From the NCBI GenBank assembly GCA_963773945.1, contig CAVZDD010000003.1, positions 124,001 to 188,000 on the forward strand: DNA of 64,000 bases, read 5' to 3'. The stretch comes from JAKIWV01 sp963773945 (GTDB taxonomy: Archaea; Thermoplasmatota; Thermoplasmata; Lutacidiplasmatales; UBA184). The position numbers and the translations under genes are program-made. This document shows, piece after piece, positions 24,901 through 32,597 of the stretch. The notes below the pieces were generated by a model. The model was not told where the DNA came from and ran no database searches. It saw only the letters and a program-made list of their open reading frames with translations. Numbering within the stretch: position 1 is the stretch's first letter; each line of letters opens with the position of its first letter.

Positions 24901-26451
24901 GGTTTCCAGGGCCTGGTGGCCCGGGCCCGCCAGCAGGGCGTGGATACGACCCTGGCCGAGAACTTCCTCCAGCAGGCGCGCGCGGCCCTCGACAACTCCC
25001 AACCGATCGAAGCGTTGCAGCTGGCGGCCCGCGCCGAGAGCGAGATCGAACGGGTGGAACTTCAGCATTCTATCGCCAGCGGCTCGCTCGAGACGATGGA
25101 AACGAAGCTCGGCGCGGCAGAGAAGGACGGCGTCGTCGCCCCCGCTGCTTCGGAGGAACTCGGCCGGGCCCGGACGGCGTTCGCCCGGCACGATTACGTC
25201 GAAGTTCTCGAGATGACCCTCGCCACGTCCGACTCCCTCTCGATCGCTCGCGACTACCACCGGCGCGCCATGGATGCGATCGAAGTGGCGGAGCGCCATT
25301 GCAAAGAGGCGGGCAGCCTGTCGGCCGAGGTTAGCGAGGCTCAGGCGACCCTCACGTCGGCGCGCGAGCTCGCCACAGCCGGCCAGTACGTCGATGCGAT
25401 TCGTCGGGCCCGCGAAGCCTCCGAGAAGGCGCGCTGGGCGACCGAGCGACTGTACTCCAGCGGACTCGAGGAAGCGCGACGCCTCTTCGAACTGACCCAA
25501 CGGTGGGTTCCCGATTCCGCGACTCAGATCTCCTCCACGCTGGACGAGGCCGAAGCTTCGCTCAAGGCGCGCGAATGGCCCCGCGTCACCGAGCGGCTCC
25601 GCCGCGCACGCGAGCTAGCCGACCTCGCGCTCGGCGCCGCGCTGGACGGACGGCAGGATGCGTTGCGCGGTCAGTACGACCGGATCCTGAGCATCGATGC
25701 GACGGAGAAGGTCCGACGAGCGGAAGTGCTACGCCGGCTCTCCGAGCTCCGCAGCCGGCACGCCTACACCGAAGCGTTCGAAACGGCCCAGGAAGAAGAG
25801 ACGCGCCTGTCTGATACCCGTCTCACGGAACTGCGTCGGCGGACGAAAGACCTCGAAGAAAGTTTGTTGGTCGGGGAGAAACTGGGTCTCGACACGACCC
25901 CCGTCATGCAGCTGTTCAGCGAGGCCAAGCTCGCGCTCCAGGCCGGGAAGACCGACCCGGTGGGCGGTGTCCTGGACAAGGCGACGACGTTGTTGGGCAC
26001 GATCGTCAAGCCGCGGGTCACGGAAAAGCTCCGCAACGTACGGGCCGAATTCGTCTTCGCCCGGGACGGGTTGAGTGTGACCCTCGGACCGGTGGGAGAG
26101 ATCCTGGACGGGATCCCTCGGCTGGTCGAGCGTGGAGAACTCGTGGACGCGGCCCGTATGCTGCTGGCGTCCGAGGAACAGATCAACCAGCGGAAAGCGC
26201 AACAGCGGGAGCTGACGAACCTCCACTACCTCGTCGACGCCCAGCTCACCCAGGCACGGGCCCGGGGCATCGATACCGCCAAGGCCCAGGAACTGCTCTC
26301 CGCTTCGATCCAGGCCCGAACGACGGACTATGGAGTGGCGCTGGAGAACGCGCGTCAGGCCCACGAGACGCTCAAAGCGTTACTGAAACCCCCCGAGACC
26401 CCCGCCGCGTTCTGGCCGTTCCGCCGCGCGCCCGGAAGCGGCAGTAGGTAG
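21925..26451 (+). CDS. Giant helical-repeat protein, 1508 residues
   Basis: No known family recognised. It is almost wholly alpha-helical, rich in Ala, Glu, Arg and Leu, with no Walker motif, signal peptide or membrane segment. From about residue 350 on, a repeat of about 60-66 residues recurs, with a core like G-x-D/A...L..A...L..G-D/E-x-x-x-A. Examples are DVFAAMNRAREALRLRIYGE, EAHVTRALQLLDQGDLTGAR, ENFLQQARAALDNSQPIEAL and AQELLSASIQARTTDYGVAL. The C-terminus is Pro-rich (PPETPAAFWPFRRAPGSGSR). GTG at 21925 fits the TATA spacing; ATG at 21985 is an alternative. A scaffold or cytoskeletal role is possible but not shown. Confidence 0.75.
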   Translation: MRGTSAGWQGLASLGGWGIGMAGLGSLSSSRLTKLLQEKAELLKKKRETAEALLNEIETRTQLLAAVGVTLPDFAEKIPPLRDLQHKADWEALETQARAVLASMEQEARGPVEEQQAALARRADRLAVLGNPLPPEARVLLDEVGPKIREGAWREAFERLAAIDETLAGLEKTYESNLSQRVLAFVQWAGGGDVVPPVLETEIQPVLGDLKGADPEPAQKQLRQILEREFPNAAERRTSIRDEAERAIPAARDLGASTGGLEAAVEADKRAFLLDWPQSVAQVEQAIEGLQTVLRDRVSSTIGSLRDTLEALRAQGVDPNEALASLEQITAQLSTAKTYDLPGLVATAREAAEGPVVAVVAGVLDEVRPRLVEARRLGRDPSDVFAAMNRAREALRLRIYGEAIAASQEALERVIHLIEDVEGVRSEADSMRDMLTRLGKNGFASAPFEAHVTRALQLLDQGDLTGARRLLQETISSLGRDAVTHFEGRLATVTQSLAIARERGFLPRNLEAVEHQLRTSLDAGRLAEVGAQLGRIDADLRAAAAPYMARRLEEMEKGLAEIPEEQAVTPVRSSMADADVNLRVKEDLATSLEGLRRAEREFSAVFAARASSLVEALAQERRVLEQMGGTGDEIQREIDEVEQIFNMGDFVKASKAAQEIRTRTLQQQLIRSEEAVSHAKLALIELETMGLEVGALRTDLEQAQEAARTSKHAEAYKLAEATASTGRKLKVEAQEILDLLSETAEQYLGLTKQGQSLEAYRNSIQEAKQAYQALDFARARAVLAQLREELQSAGLRTETARLLAEAKMVAEDGRRLSVPLDAATERLTHVEQLVEEGHLREAATEARAVHGELISLVRPVLEENLRGVESDTDTARGIGLDVASVAATLSEARRRLSQPVPTGVAPLIESARSQFFESRGFLEHSDRAMRRATDALNQAELVRVDVAQPRDRLRKVQEHIAQREYPRAIEQASSLERELTQATFQQVSKSLAGFQGLVARARQQGVDTTLAENFLQQARAALDNSQPIEALQLAARAESEIERVELQHSIASGSLETMETKLGAAEKDGVVAPAASEELGRARTAFARHDYVEVLEMTLATSDSLSIARDYHRRAMDAIEVAERHCKEAGSLSAEVSEAQATLTSARELATAGQYVDAIRRAREASEKARWATERLYSSGLEEARRLFELTQRWVPDSATQISSTLDEAEASLKAREWPRVTERLRRARELADLALGAALDGRQDALRGQYDRILSIDATEKVRRAEVLRRLSELRSRHAYTEAFETAQEEETRLSDTRLTELRRRTKDLEESLLVGEKLGLDTTPVMQLFSEAKLALQAGKTDPVGGVLDKATTLLGTIVKPRVTEKLRNVRAEFVFARDGLSVTLGPVGEILDGIPRLVERGELVDAARMLLASEEQINQRKAQQRELTNLHYLVDAQLTQARARGIDTAKAQELLSASIQARTTDYGVALENARQAHETLKALLKPPETPAAFWPFRRAPGSGSR

Positions 26452-26463
26452 GCTCGACCGATT

Positions 26464-26937
26464 TCAATCCGGCGGGAGGATCCCGGTCCCCGGGGGAAGC
26501 CCTCGGACGGCACCCAGCTGCAGCCGGTCGTATTCGACCGAGTGCTTGATCGACCGCCGCCGCAGCAACGCCGAAACCTGTTCGGTGATCTGGACGACTT
26601 CCTGCGCCCGAAACGCCTTGTAGAAGTAGAACTCCGGACGGCCGTCCACCGGGATCGGGAAGATGAGCCGAATGCCGGCGGCGTCCTGCCGGTTGTACCC
26701 TGCGGGCTTCTTGTCTCGCTTGAGGTCCCGCAGATTCTCGTCCAACAGCACCTCGGGCAGCATGGGTTCGGCCTCCTTCATGAACGGCCGATTCGCCTCG
26801 ACGACGCGCTTGTGGATCTCCGGATAAATCCGGACGAGGTCCTTGTAGCTTCGTCGGCCCTCGAGAATGATGTGGCCGCTCCGCGCCTTGACCGGTGGAG
26901 TCACAGCTCTCGGCCAGTCGTGGGCGGTATATGGCAC
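26464..26937 (-). CDS. Hypothetical protein
   Basis: 157 residues, soluble, no family recognised. Features: GHIILEGRRSYKDLVRIYPE, a segment KKPAGYNRQDAAGIRLIFPI, then GRPEFYFYKAFRAQEVVQI and a Gly/Pro-rich tail. Ordered alpha/beta composition and normal codon use support a real gene. It converges with the repeat-protein gene, 12 bp apart. Confidence 0.55.
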   Translation of the reverse strand: MPYTAHDWPRAVTPPVKARSGHIILEGRRSYKDLVRIYPEIHKRVVEANRPFMKEAEPMLPEVLLDENLRDLKRDKKPAGYNRQDAAGIRLIFPIPVDGRPEFYFYKAFRAQEVVQITEQVSALLRRRSIKHSVEYDRLQLGAVRGLPPGTGILPPD

Positions 26938-27033
26938 TCGCGCCGCCCGAAGGCCCGGGCACCCTCATCCCGGGCCCGTTCCCCTCGCCGGCGAAAGCCT
27001 CAAAGAGGTTCCCTCCTAACCGCCGCCGGGCGC

Positions 27034-27136
27034 GCTCCCGTAGTCTAGTGGTCAAGGATAGAGGCCTCTCGAGCCTCTGACGCGGGTTCAAATCTGCGCC
27101 GGATAGTTCCGGCCGGTGAAACTCCCGCCGGGAGCA
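27034..27136 (+). tRNA. tRNA-Glu(CTC) with a 30-nt intron at position 59/60
   Basis: Acceptor GCTCCCG (27034-27040) pairs fully with CGGGAGC (27129-27135), discriminator A at 27136, no encoded CCA. The D arm is GTCTAGTGGTCAAGGAT. The anticodon stem GAGGC/GCCTC holds the loop CTCTCGA with anticodon CTC at 27068-27070. The T stem GCGGG (27082-27086) only pairs (with CCCGC) if 27093-27122 is removed; the spliced T loop is then TTCAAAT. The intron forms a bulge-helix-bulge: TTCA pairs with TGAA, with 3-nt bulges AAT and ACT. Cutting after the second base of each bulge gives the exact mature sequence. The intron also contains a GCCGG/CCGGC stem with loop ATAGTT. Confidence 0.93.
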
Positions 27137-27158
27137 CTCCCCACCGGGAACCAACGGA

Positions 27159-27980
27159 ATGACGACGCGCTATCTGGTCGTGGTCAGCGAGCAAGATCCA
27201 CTGGCGAAATTAGTCACCGAACGATGGGGGACGCCACCGAGCATCGGGGAGTTCGTGGACGGGTCTCCGCTGCGTCAGCTCGCGCCGGAGGTCGAGCTCC
27301 TGCGACGTCCCGGCCTCCACATCCACGATACGCAACTAGGCCCGGCCCTTCCGTCGCGACTCCGGTCGGTTCCCATCGTGTTTCCCTCGCGCCACCGAAG
27401 CGAGAGCGGAATCGGCTGCTTGACAGTGCATCCCCTCGGGAACCTTGGACCGGACGCGGAGGTCGGAGGAGAACCAGGCCGTATCGTCCCTTCCGCCGCG
27501 CGACTCATGACGGATGCGTTGCGTCAATTGGAGGAGCCCGCCCAGGCCGTCGGCGTGTCGGCCACCTACGAAGCGACCCATCATGGACCGCTGCTCCACC
27601 AACCGGCCTTCTTCGTGGAGATCGCCGATGTGCTATCGAACGCGGACCAAGCGATAGTGGCGGGCCCGGTCTCCGAAGCACTCCTCGACCTTACCGAGGA
27701 TCCTTCCGACCGTGTCGCGGTGGGAGTCGGCGGCGGACACTACGCTCCTCACTTCACCGAATTGGCCCTCACCCGCCGTTGGGCCTTCACCCACATCGTG
27801 CCTCGACACGCTCTGGACGGTCTGACGCCGCACATCCAGCAGCAGCTTCGGGAGGGCGCGCCACCGCCGGAGGGAGCCATCTTTCAGCGGAGCGCGGACG
27901 CCGAGCGTCCAGAGTGGAAGGCATGGGGAGTGCGCCTTCGCGACACCGAGGCGCCGCCCCGACCGACGGGCGGGGCCTAG
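27159..27980 (+). CDS. dtdA: D-aminoacyl-tRNA deacylase
   Basis: Archaeal/plant (GEK1-type) zinc enzyme that hydrolyses D-amino acids mischarged on tRNA. It has 273 residues. The signature ATHHGPLLHQPAFFVEI lies in the middle; VGVGGGHYAPHFTELAL follows, both typical of DtdA. The start ATG is 22 bp after the tRNA-Glu gene, so the two may be co-transcribed. Confidence 0.88.
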   Translation: MTTRYLVVVSEQDPLAKLVTERWGTPPSIGEFVDGSPLRQLAPEVELLRRPGLHIHDTQLGPALPSRLRSVPIVFPSRHRSESGIGCLTVHPLGNLGPDAEVGGEPGRIVPSAARLMTDALRQLEEPAQAVGVSATYEATHHGPLLHQPAFFVEIADVLSNADQAIVAGPVSEALLDLTEDPSDRVAVGVGGGHYAPHFTELALTRRWAFTHIVPRHALDGLTPHIQQQLREGAPPPEGAIFQRSADAERPEWKAWGVRLRDTEAPPRPTGGA

Positions 27981-27987
27981 CGCCGGC

Positions 27988-28254
27988 TCAGTCGGAGTCC
28001 GCGCGGCGCTTACCAGGCCGCTGGTACATCACGGCGCCGCTACGGTAGACGGCCTTACCGATGCGCAGGGTCTGGGCCGAGGCGAACCGGGGGGCCTTCT
28101 CCGCCAGCATCAGGCTCTCGACCACCTGGCGGAACAGGGCGCTCTGGTTAATCTCCGGGTGGCGTTCCAGGAACTCGCTCTCTTCCGATGTGATCGTAAT
28201 GTTCTTTCGCAGCATGCCGACGATTTCCGTGTGCATTCGAGGCTTCCCGGGCAT
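27988..28254 (-). CDS. Small ribbon-helix-helix-like protein
   Basis: 88 residues. KNITITSEESEFLERHPEIN followed by QSALFRQVVESLM fits a ribbon-helix-helix fold: a strand then two helices. The C-terminal half is basic and probably unstructured. The ATG is 27-28 nt after a strong TATA box, hence leaderless. It is convergent with dtdA. Confidence 0.6.
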   Translation of the reverse strand: MPGKPRMHTEIVGMLRKNITITSEESEFLERHPEINQSALFRQVVESLMLAEKAPRFASAQTLRIGKAVYRSGAVMYQRPGKRRADSD

Positions 28255-28277
28255 GTGGCGCGGAAGGTAATATTGAG

Positions 28278-28285
28278 TATATATA
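28278..28285 (-). promoter_or_regulatory. TATA box of the small RHH gene (leaderless)
   Basis: TATATATA within an AT-rich island, centred 27-28 nt before the ATG at 28254. Confidence 0.65.
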
Positions 28286-28295
28286 CGTATTCAAT

Positions 28296-29579
28296 TCACC
28301 GCGAGCTCACTCGTTTTGAGGGGGGCCCAGCGGTGACGACCATCGTCCGGTCGGCTCGGAAACCGACCTCCGCTGCCGCGCGCAATTGCTTCGGTCGCAG
28401 CCCCCGCAGTTGGGCCGGCCAGCTGCGGTAGAAATCCCCGGAGAGCCGATGATAGGCTACGTCGACCGCGAGTTCATGGGCCGATGCAGTGGTCTCGAGT
28501 TCGAGGGGCAGCGAGCCGAGGGCGCTTTCTCGAATCCGGTCGAGCTCGGAGGGGGGGATCAGATCGCTGGAGAGCCGCTCGACTTCGCCGACCATCAGGC
28601 GGACGACTCGGTCACGTGTTGCCGGGTCCGTGCCGGCAACGGCCTCCCAGTACCCACCCCAACGCATGGCTTCGAGCTCGCTCGAGGCATGGTAAGCGAG
28701 TCCTTGCTGCTCGCGAATGCGTTGGAACAGACGGGAAAGCAGCGGTCGACCGCCGAGTACTTCGTTGACGAGGAACAGCTCGGGGTAGAGGGGGTCGGAT
28801 CGTGAACCCGTCGGTGCGCCTATGCGGATGGCCACTTGACTCTGACCGCGAATGGAGATGTCCAGTCGGTGCGGACGTAGGGCATTGCCCGACAGCGAGG
28901 GGAGGGGTGGGTCGGGGCCAAACTCGCTCGAGGGAAAGTATCGCTCAAGAGACCCTATCACAACATGCCGGGGTGCCCGACTCGTGACGGCGAGGACGCT
29001 CCCCTTCGCCGGGAAGTGGCTCCGATGAAAACGCTGCAGACCCTCGATCGAGATCCGCGCGGCAGAGACTGGGTTGCCTAGCCCGGTGGAGTGGTAGGGA
29101 TGTCCCGCGGGAAAGAGCCCCGACATCAACTCTCGGGCCGCGCGGAAGTCGGGTTGCACGAGCTGGCGGAGCTGCCGTTCCCGGAGTTGGCGTTGAGCAC
29201 GGGCCAGCTCCTCGGGGTCAAAGTGGGGACGAAAGATCGCGTCGGCAAATATTTCGAGCAGCGGATTCCACGAGTCGTCCGGTCCCCAGAGCGTCAGTTC
29301 CGCGGACTCGGGAGCGACGGCGCTGCTGAGCGAAGCGCCCAACCGGTCGAGGGTCCGAGCGAGTTCCTCCCGCGACCGTTTTCCGGGCATCCCCACCGAC
29401 AGTTTCGCCGCCACCATCGCGAGGCCCCCGGTGCCCCGTGGCTCAAACCCCCATCCGGCGGGCGCAACATACGAGACGGAGAAGCTGTGCGCCGAGGCGG
29501 GAGCTGCCTGGAGGACGACCTCGAGTCCGCTTGAGAGCGTGGTCCGCTCCATGTTCAGGGGGTCGGTGCGTTCACTCAC
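28296..29579 (-). CDS. M16-family peptidase, non-catalytic subunit
   Basis: 427 residues with the two-domain M16 (insulinase/processing peptidase) fold. The HxxEH site is absent: the N-terminal domain has GGLAMVAAKLSVGMPGKRS where it would lie. The C-terminal substrate-binding motif is kept (LSRLFQRIREQQGLAYHASS). This matches the regulatory partner of a two-subunit M16 enzyme. Its start overlaps the catalytic-subunit stop by 8 bp, so the two are co-translated. Confidence 0.85.
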   Translation of the reverse strand: MSERTDPLNMERTTLSSGLEVVLQAAPASAHSFSVSYVAPAGWGFEPRGTGGLAMVAAKLSVGMPGKRSREELARTLDRLGASLSSAVAPESAELTLWGPDDSWNPLLEIFADAIFRPHFDPEELARAQRQLRERQLRQLVQPDFRAARELMSGLFPAGHPYHSTGLGNPVSAARISIEGLQRFHRSHFPAKGSVLAVTSRAPRHVVIGSLERYFPSSEFGPDPPLPSLSGNALRPHRLDISIRGQSQVAIRIGAPTGSRSDPLYPELFLVNEVLGGRPLLSRLFQRIREQQGLAYHASSELEAMRWGGYWEAVAGTDPATRDRVVRLMVGEVERLSSDLIPPSELDRIRESALGSLPLELETTASAHELAVDVAYHRLSGDFYRSWPAQLRGLRPKQLRAAAEVGFRADRTMVVTAGPPSKRVSSR

Positions 29580-30891
29580 GGGGTCGACCCTCCGCGGGGA
29601 GATATCGGACGGTCACTGCGGAGTCGTCCGAGAACAGGCGTTCGGCCTCTGCGCGCGCGTCCGCGCGTTTGACCCGGAGGACCTGACCTAGGAGTTCGCG
29701 CTCCCGACGGAGCCCGCCGTTCACTCCGAAGAAGCCCAGCCGGAATCCCGATCGCGTACTTCCTTCGTAGGCGAGTCGGGCCCCGCGGGCGATGATCGCA
29801 CGCGCGTCGTCCCATTCAGTTGGAGTCGGGCCTACCTGTCGAAGTCGGCGAACCTCCTGGCGCAAAGCGGCCTCGACGTTATCGACCGTAACCTTGGGCG
29901 CCGCCTGAGCCTCCACCGTAATCAGCCCCGGATAGAGGCGCGGACGGTAGTCGCTCGAGGCGCGAACGGCCAGGCCCGTCCGGACGAGCCGTCGATACAA
30001 ACGGGAATTCGGATGCTCCGACGAGCGGGACCAGAACGTCTGGGGAGAGAACAGGCTCGTCTCCCCTCCGAGAATTTGGTCCAAGAGCATGGCGGCAGCC
30101 GAGCGAGGGTCGGCGAAGCTCGGCGCCGGCCAGCCAATCAGAACGAGGGCCGTCGAACCAGGACCGGTGAGCTCACTTCGTCGCGCCCCGCGGATGGGGG
30201 GCTCGGTCGCCGTAACTACCGGAGAGGCGCCTGTGCTGGCAATCCGACCGAACCGCCGCCGCACCTGATGGGCGGTCCCGACCGGCTCGAAACCGCCGGT
30301 GAGCACCAGGAGCGCGTTTTGGGGGCCGTAGAATCGGTGGTAATAATCCGCCACGGCGGACGTCGGCATGTGAGCCATATCGCTCGAATAGCCGAGCGGG
30401 TCCCATCGATACGGATGGTAACGGAAGGCGAGTGCGTGGAGCTCCTCTTCGACCCGGAACTCGGGGCGATTTTCATTGCCCTCCCGCTCCGATTGAACCA
30501 CCTCGCGCTCACGGTCCGAGTCCGTCGGGTCCATTCGGGCGTCCACCATGCGGTCCGCCTCGATGCGGAGGGGCACGTCCCAATGCTCCTTCGGGACCGT
30601 CGCGAAATACGCGGTGAAGTCATTGTCGGTGAACGCGTTCGAGGCACCCCCGATGGCGAAAATCGCGCGGTCGATGGCGCCCTTCCGGTAGTGAGGAGAG
30701 CCTTGGAACATCATGTGCTCGACCCAGTGGCTCACTCCGGTGATACCGGGGTGCTCGTTCACCGAGCCTACGCGGTACCACAACCAGCTGCTGACCGTGG
30801 GGCTCCGGGAATCCGGAGCGAGAATCACATCGAGACCGTTGCGAAGCCGCAAGCGTCGCACGGGTCCCGAAAATCCACCGGAGGGGGTCAC
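29572..30891 (-). CDS. M16-family zinc peptidase, catalytic subunit
   Basis: 439 residues. VSHWVEHMMFQGSPHY has the inverted zinc motif HxxEH; a downstream Glu within the REVVQSEREGNENRP segment is the likely third ligand. The C-terminal domain has GLAVRASSDYRPRLYPG, the Arg/Tyr pair region. Together with the following gene it forms a heterodimeric processing-peptidase-like enzyme for degrading unfolded or oligo-peptides. No signal peptide. Promoter TTATAA lies about 26 nt before the ATG. Confidence 0.9.
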   Translation of the reverse strand: MTPSGGFSGPVRRLRLRNGLDVILAPDSRSPTVSSWLWYRVGSVNEHPGITGVSHWVEHMMFQGSPHYRKGAIDRAIFAIGGASNAFTDNDFTAYFATVPKEHWDVPLRIEADRMVDARMDPTDSDREREVVQSEREGNENRPEFRVEEELHALAFRYHPYRWDPLGYSSDMAHMPTSAVADYYHRFYGPQNALLVLTGGFEPVGTAHQVRRRFGRIASTGASPVVTATEPPIRGARRSELTGPGSTALVLIGWPAPSFADPRSAAAMLLDQILGGETSLFSPQTFWSRSSEHPNSRLYRRLVRTGLAVRASSDYRPRLYPGLITVEAQAAPKVTVDNVEAALRQEVRRLRQVGPTPTEWDDARAIIARGARLAYEGSTRSGFRLGFFGVNGGLRRERELLGQVLRVKRADARAEAERLFSDDSAVTVRYLPAEGRPRE

Positions 30892-30914
30892 GGGCCTGCG
30901 GGAGTTGAGGGCCC

Positions 30915-30920
30915 TTATAA
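30915..30920 (-). promoter_or_regulatory. TATA box of the M16 peptidase pair (leaderless)
   Basis: The minus strand reads TTATAA, centred about 26 nt from the ATG at 30891. Confidence 0.55.
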
Positions 30921-30989
30921 CGGCCCAGTGACGTCGTTCTCCGTCAGTCCGCCCAAACGGTTAAGCCCGGGCGCCCCCCAGCGAAGCGC

Positions 30990-31838
30990 GTGCGGGCCGC
31001 CTTCCAGCTCGTTCGGTTAGGGAATACGGTCGTCTCCTTCGTGGGCACCCTCGTCGGCGGAGTGGCAGCCCGAGGAAGCGGGATTCACCTCCCGGAGTCG
31101 CTGTGGATCGCTCTCGTCCTCGCGGCGTTCTCGACGGCCTTTGTGACCGCTGGGGGGAATGTCGTGAACGATATCCTCGACCGGGAGTCGGACCGCGTGA
31201 ACCACCCGGACCGGCCGCTGGTCACGGGAGCGATCTCGCCGGCCACCGCCCAATGGACCGCCGTCGGATTGCTCGTCGGAGCCTTCGCGGTGGCTGCCCC
31301 GGTCTACGTGACCCACCCGCTCGTCGGCGGCCTGCTGATCTTGGCGGTGGCGGCGCTCTTGTCCTATGAGTTCCGCTTCAAGTCCGCAGGCTTCGGTGGT
31401 AATCTGCTGGTCGCGTTCCTGACTGGATTGGTCTTCCTCTACGGCGGCGCCGCCTCCGGAATGCCCCTCGCCGTGCTCCCCTTTGGATTCATGGCGTTCT
31501 TCGCTACACTGAGCCGGGAGGTCATCAAGGACATGGAAGACCTGGCCGGCGACGTCAACCGCCGCACCCTCCCTCGGGTCCGCGGAATGGCCTTCGCCAG
31601 CTGCGTCGCGCGGGGGGCCGTCGCGACCGCCCTCGCGCTGAGCGTACTCCCGCTCTTCGTTCTCCTGCCTATCGATTCGGTCGCGGGAATTATGTACGCG
31701 GGTCTGGTCCTCGTGGCGGATGCGTTGTTCGTCGTGTCGGTCTTCTGGCTCCCGGCCCACCTGCATTCGGAACAGACGTTGAGCAAAGGCGCCATGGCGG
31801 TGGCACTGTTGGCCTTCCTTGCCGTGGCCTTCCGGTAG
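30990..31838 (+). CDS. Digeranylgeranylglyceryl phosphate synthase (UbiA family)
   Basis: Membrane prenyltransferase that adds the second geranylgeranyl chain in archaeal ether-lipid synthesis. It has 282 residues with about 8-9 membrane segments. The first Asp-rich motif NVVNDILDRESDRVNHPDRP and the second REVIKDMEDLAGD bind prenyl diphosphate and Mg. The start is GTG at 30990. It precedes GGGPS, which makes its substrate, by 9 bp. Confidence 0.92.
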   Translation: MRAAFQLVRLGNTVVSFVGTLVGGVAARGSGIHLPESLWIALVLAAFSTAFVTAGGNVVNDILDRESDRVNHPDRPLVTGAISPATAQWTAVGLLVGAFAVAAPVYVTHPLVGGLLILAVAALLSYEFRFKSAGFGGNLLVAFLTGLVFLYGGAASGMPLAVLPFGFMAFFATLSREVIKDMEDLAGDVNRRTLPRVRGMAFASCVARGAVATALALSVLPLFVLLPIDSVAGIMYAGLVLVADALFVVSVFWLPAHLHSEQTLSKGAMAVALLAFLAVAFR

Positions 31839-31847
31839 GGGTCTTCG

Positions 31848-32597
31848 ATGGGTCGCGTTCACCAATATCTTTCCGACAAGCTTCGGCACGGTCCCTTGCA
31901 CATGACACTCATCGATCCCGACAAGGCCGGTGGTCCCTCCGCGGCCAGCGTTGCCAGCGCCGCGGTCGCGCTGGGGTCGGATGCAATCATGCTCGGAGGC
32001 TCGACAGGGATCTCTCCGGAGGGGATGGACGAAACGGCCCGGGCGGTGAAGGCGGCGGTCCCGGTGCCGACGATCATCTTCCCGGAGGGTCCCGCGTCGA
32101 TCACCGCCGCCGCCGACGCGATCTACTTCATGAGTCTCCTGAATTCGCGCAGCGTCGACCGGGTGATCCGGATGCAGGCCCATTCGGCGCTGGAGATTCA
32201 GCGCATCGGACTGGAGCCGCTGTCGCTGGGCTACATCATCGTCGCGCCAGGCATGCGCGTCGGGGAAGTCGGTCAGGCCGACCCCGTCCCCCGGGACAAC
32301 TCCGCTCTGGCCCAGTCGTACGCCCTCGCCGCGGAATTTTTGGGGATGCAGATGGTTTACTTGGAGGCCGGTTCGGGGGCCCCCACCCCGGTGCCGGCGG
32401 AAATGGTCCGCGCCGTCCGCCAAGTTCTCCACATACCGTTGATCGTCGGCGGGGGGATCCGCTCCGGCGAGGAAGCTCGAGTGCTTCTCAACGCCGGTGC
32501 GCAGATCCTCGTCACAGGAACCGTGACGGAGCAGCAAGGGATTGGCCCAGCCTTTGAAGGAATTTTGGCGGAGGTACGGCGCGCGCGTGGCGACTGA
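31848..32597 (+). CDS. Geranylgeranylglyceryl phosphate synthase
   Basis: Makes the first ether bond between sn-glycerol-1-phosphate and geranylgeranyl diphosphate. 249 residues, PcrB-like TIM barrel: HMTLIDPDKAGG at the start, AIMLGGSTGIS, GYIIVAPGMRVGEVGQA, VYLEAGSGAPTPVP, LIVGGGIRSGEEA and LVTGTVTEQQ at the end, all family signatures. Its last bases overlap the next gene's likely GTG start by 11 bp. Confidence 0.95.
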   Translation: MGRVHQYLSDKLRHGPLHMTLIDPDKAGGPSAASVASAAVALGSDAIMLGGSTGISPEGMDETARAVKAAVPVPTIIFPEGPASITAAADAIYFMSLLNSRSVDRVIRMQAHSALEIQRIGLEPLSLGYIIVAPGMRVGEVGQADPVPRDNSALAQSYALAAEFLGMQMVYLEAGSGAPTPVPAEMVRAVRQVLHIPLIVGGGIRSGEEARVLLNAGAQILVTGTVTEQQGIGPAFEGILAEVRRARGD

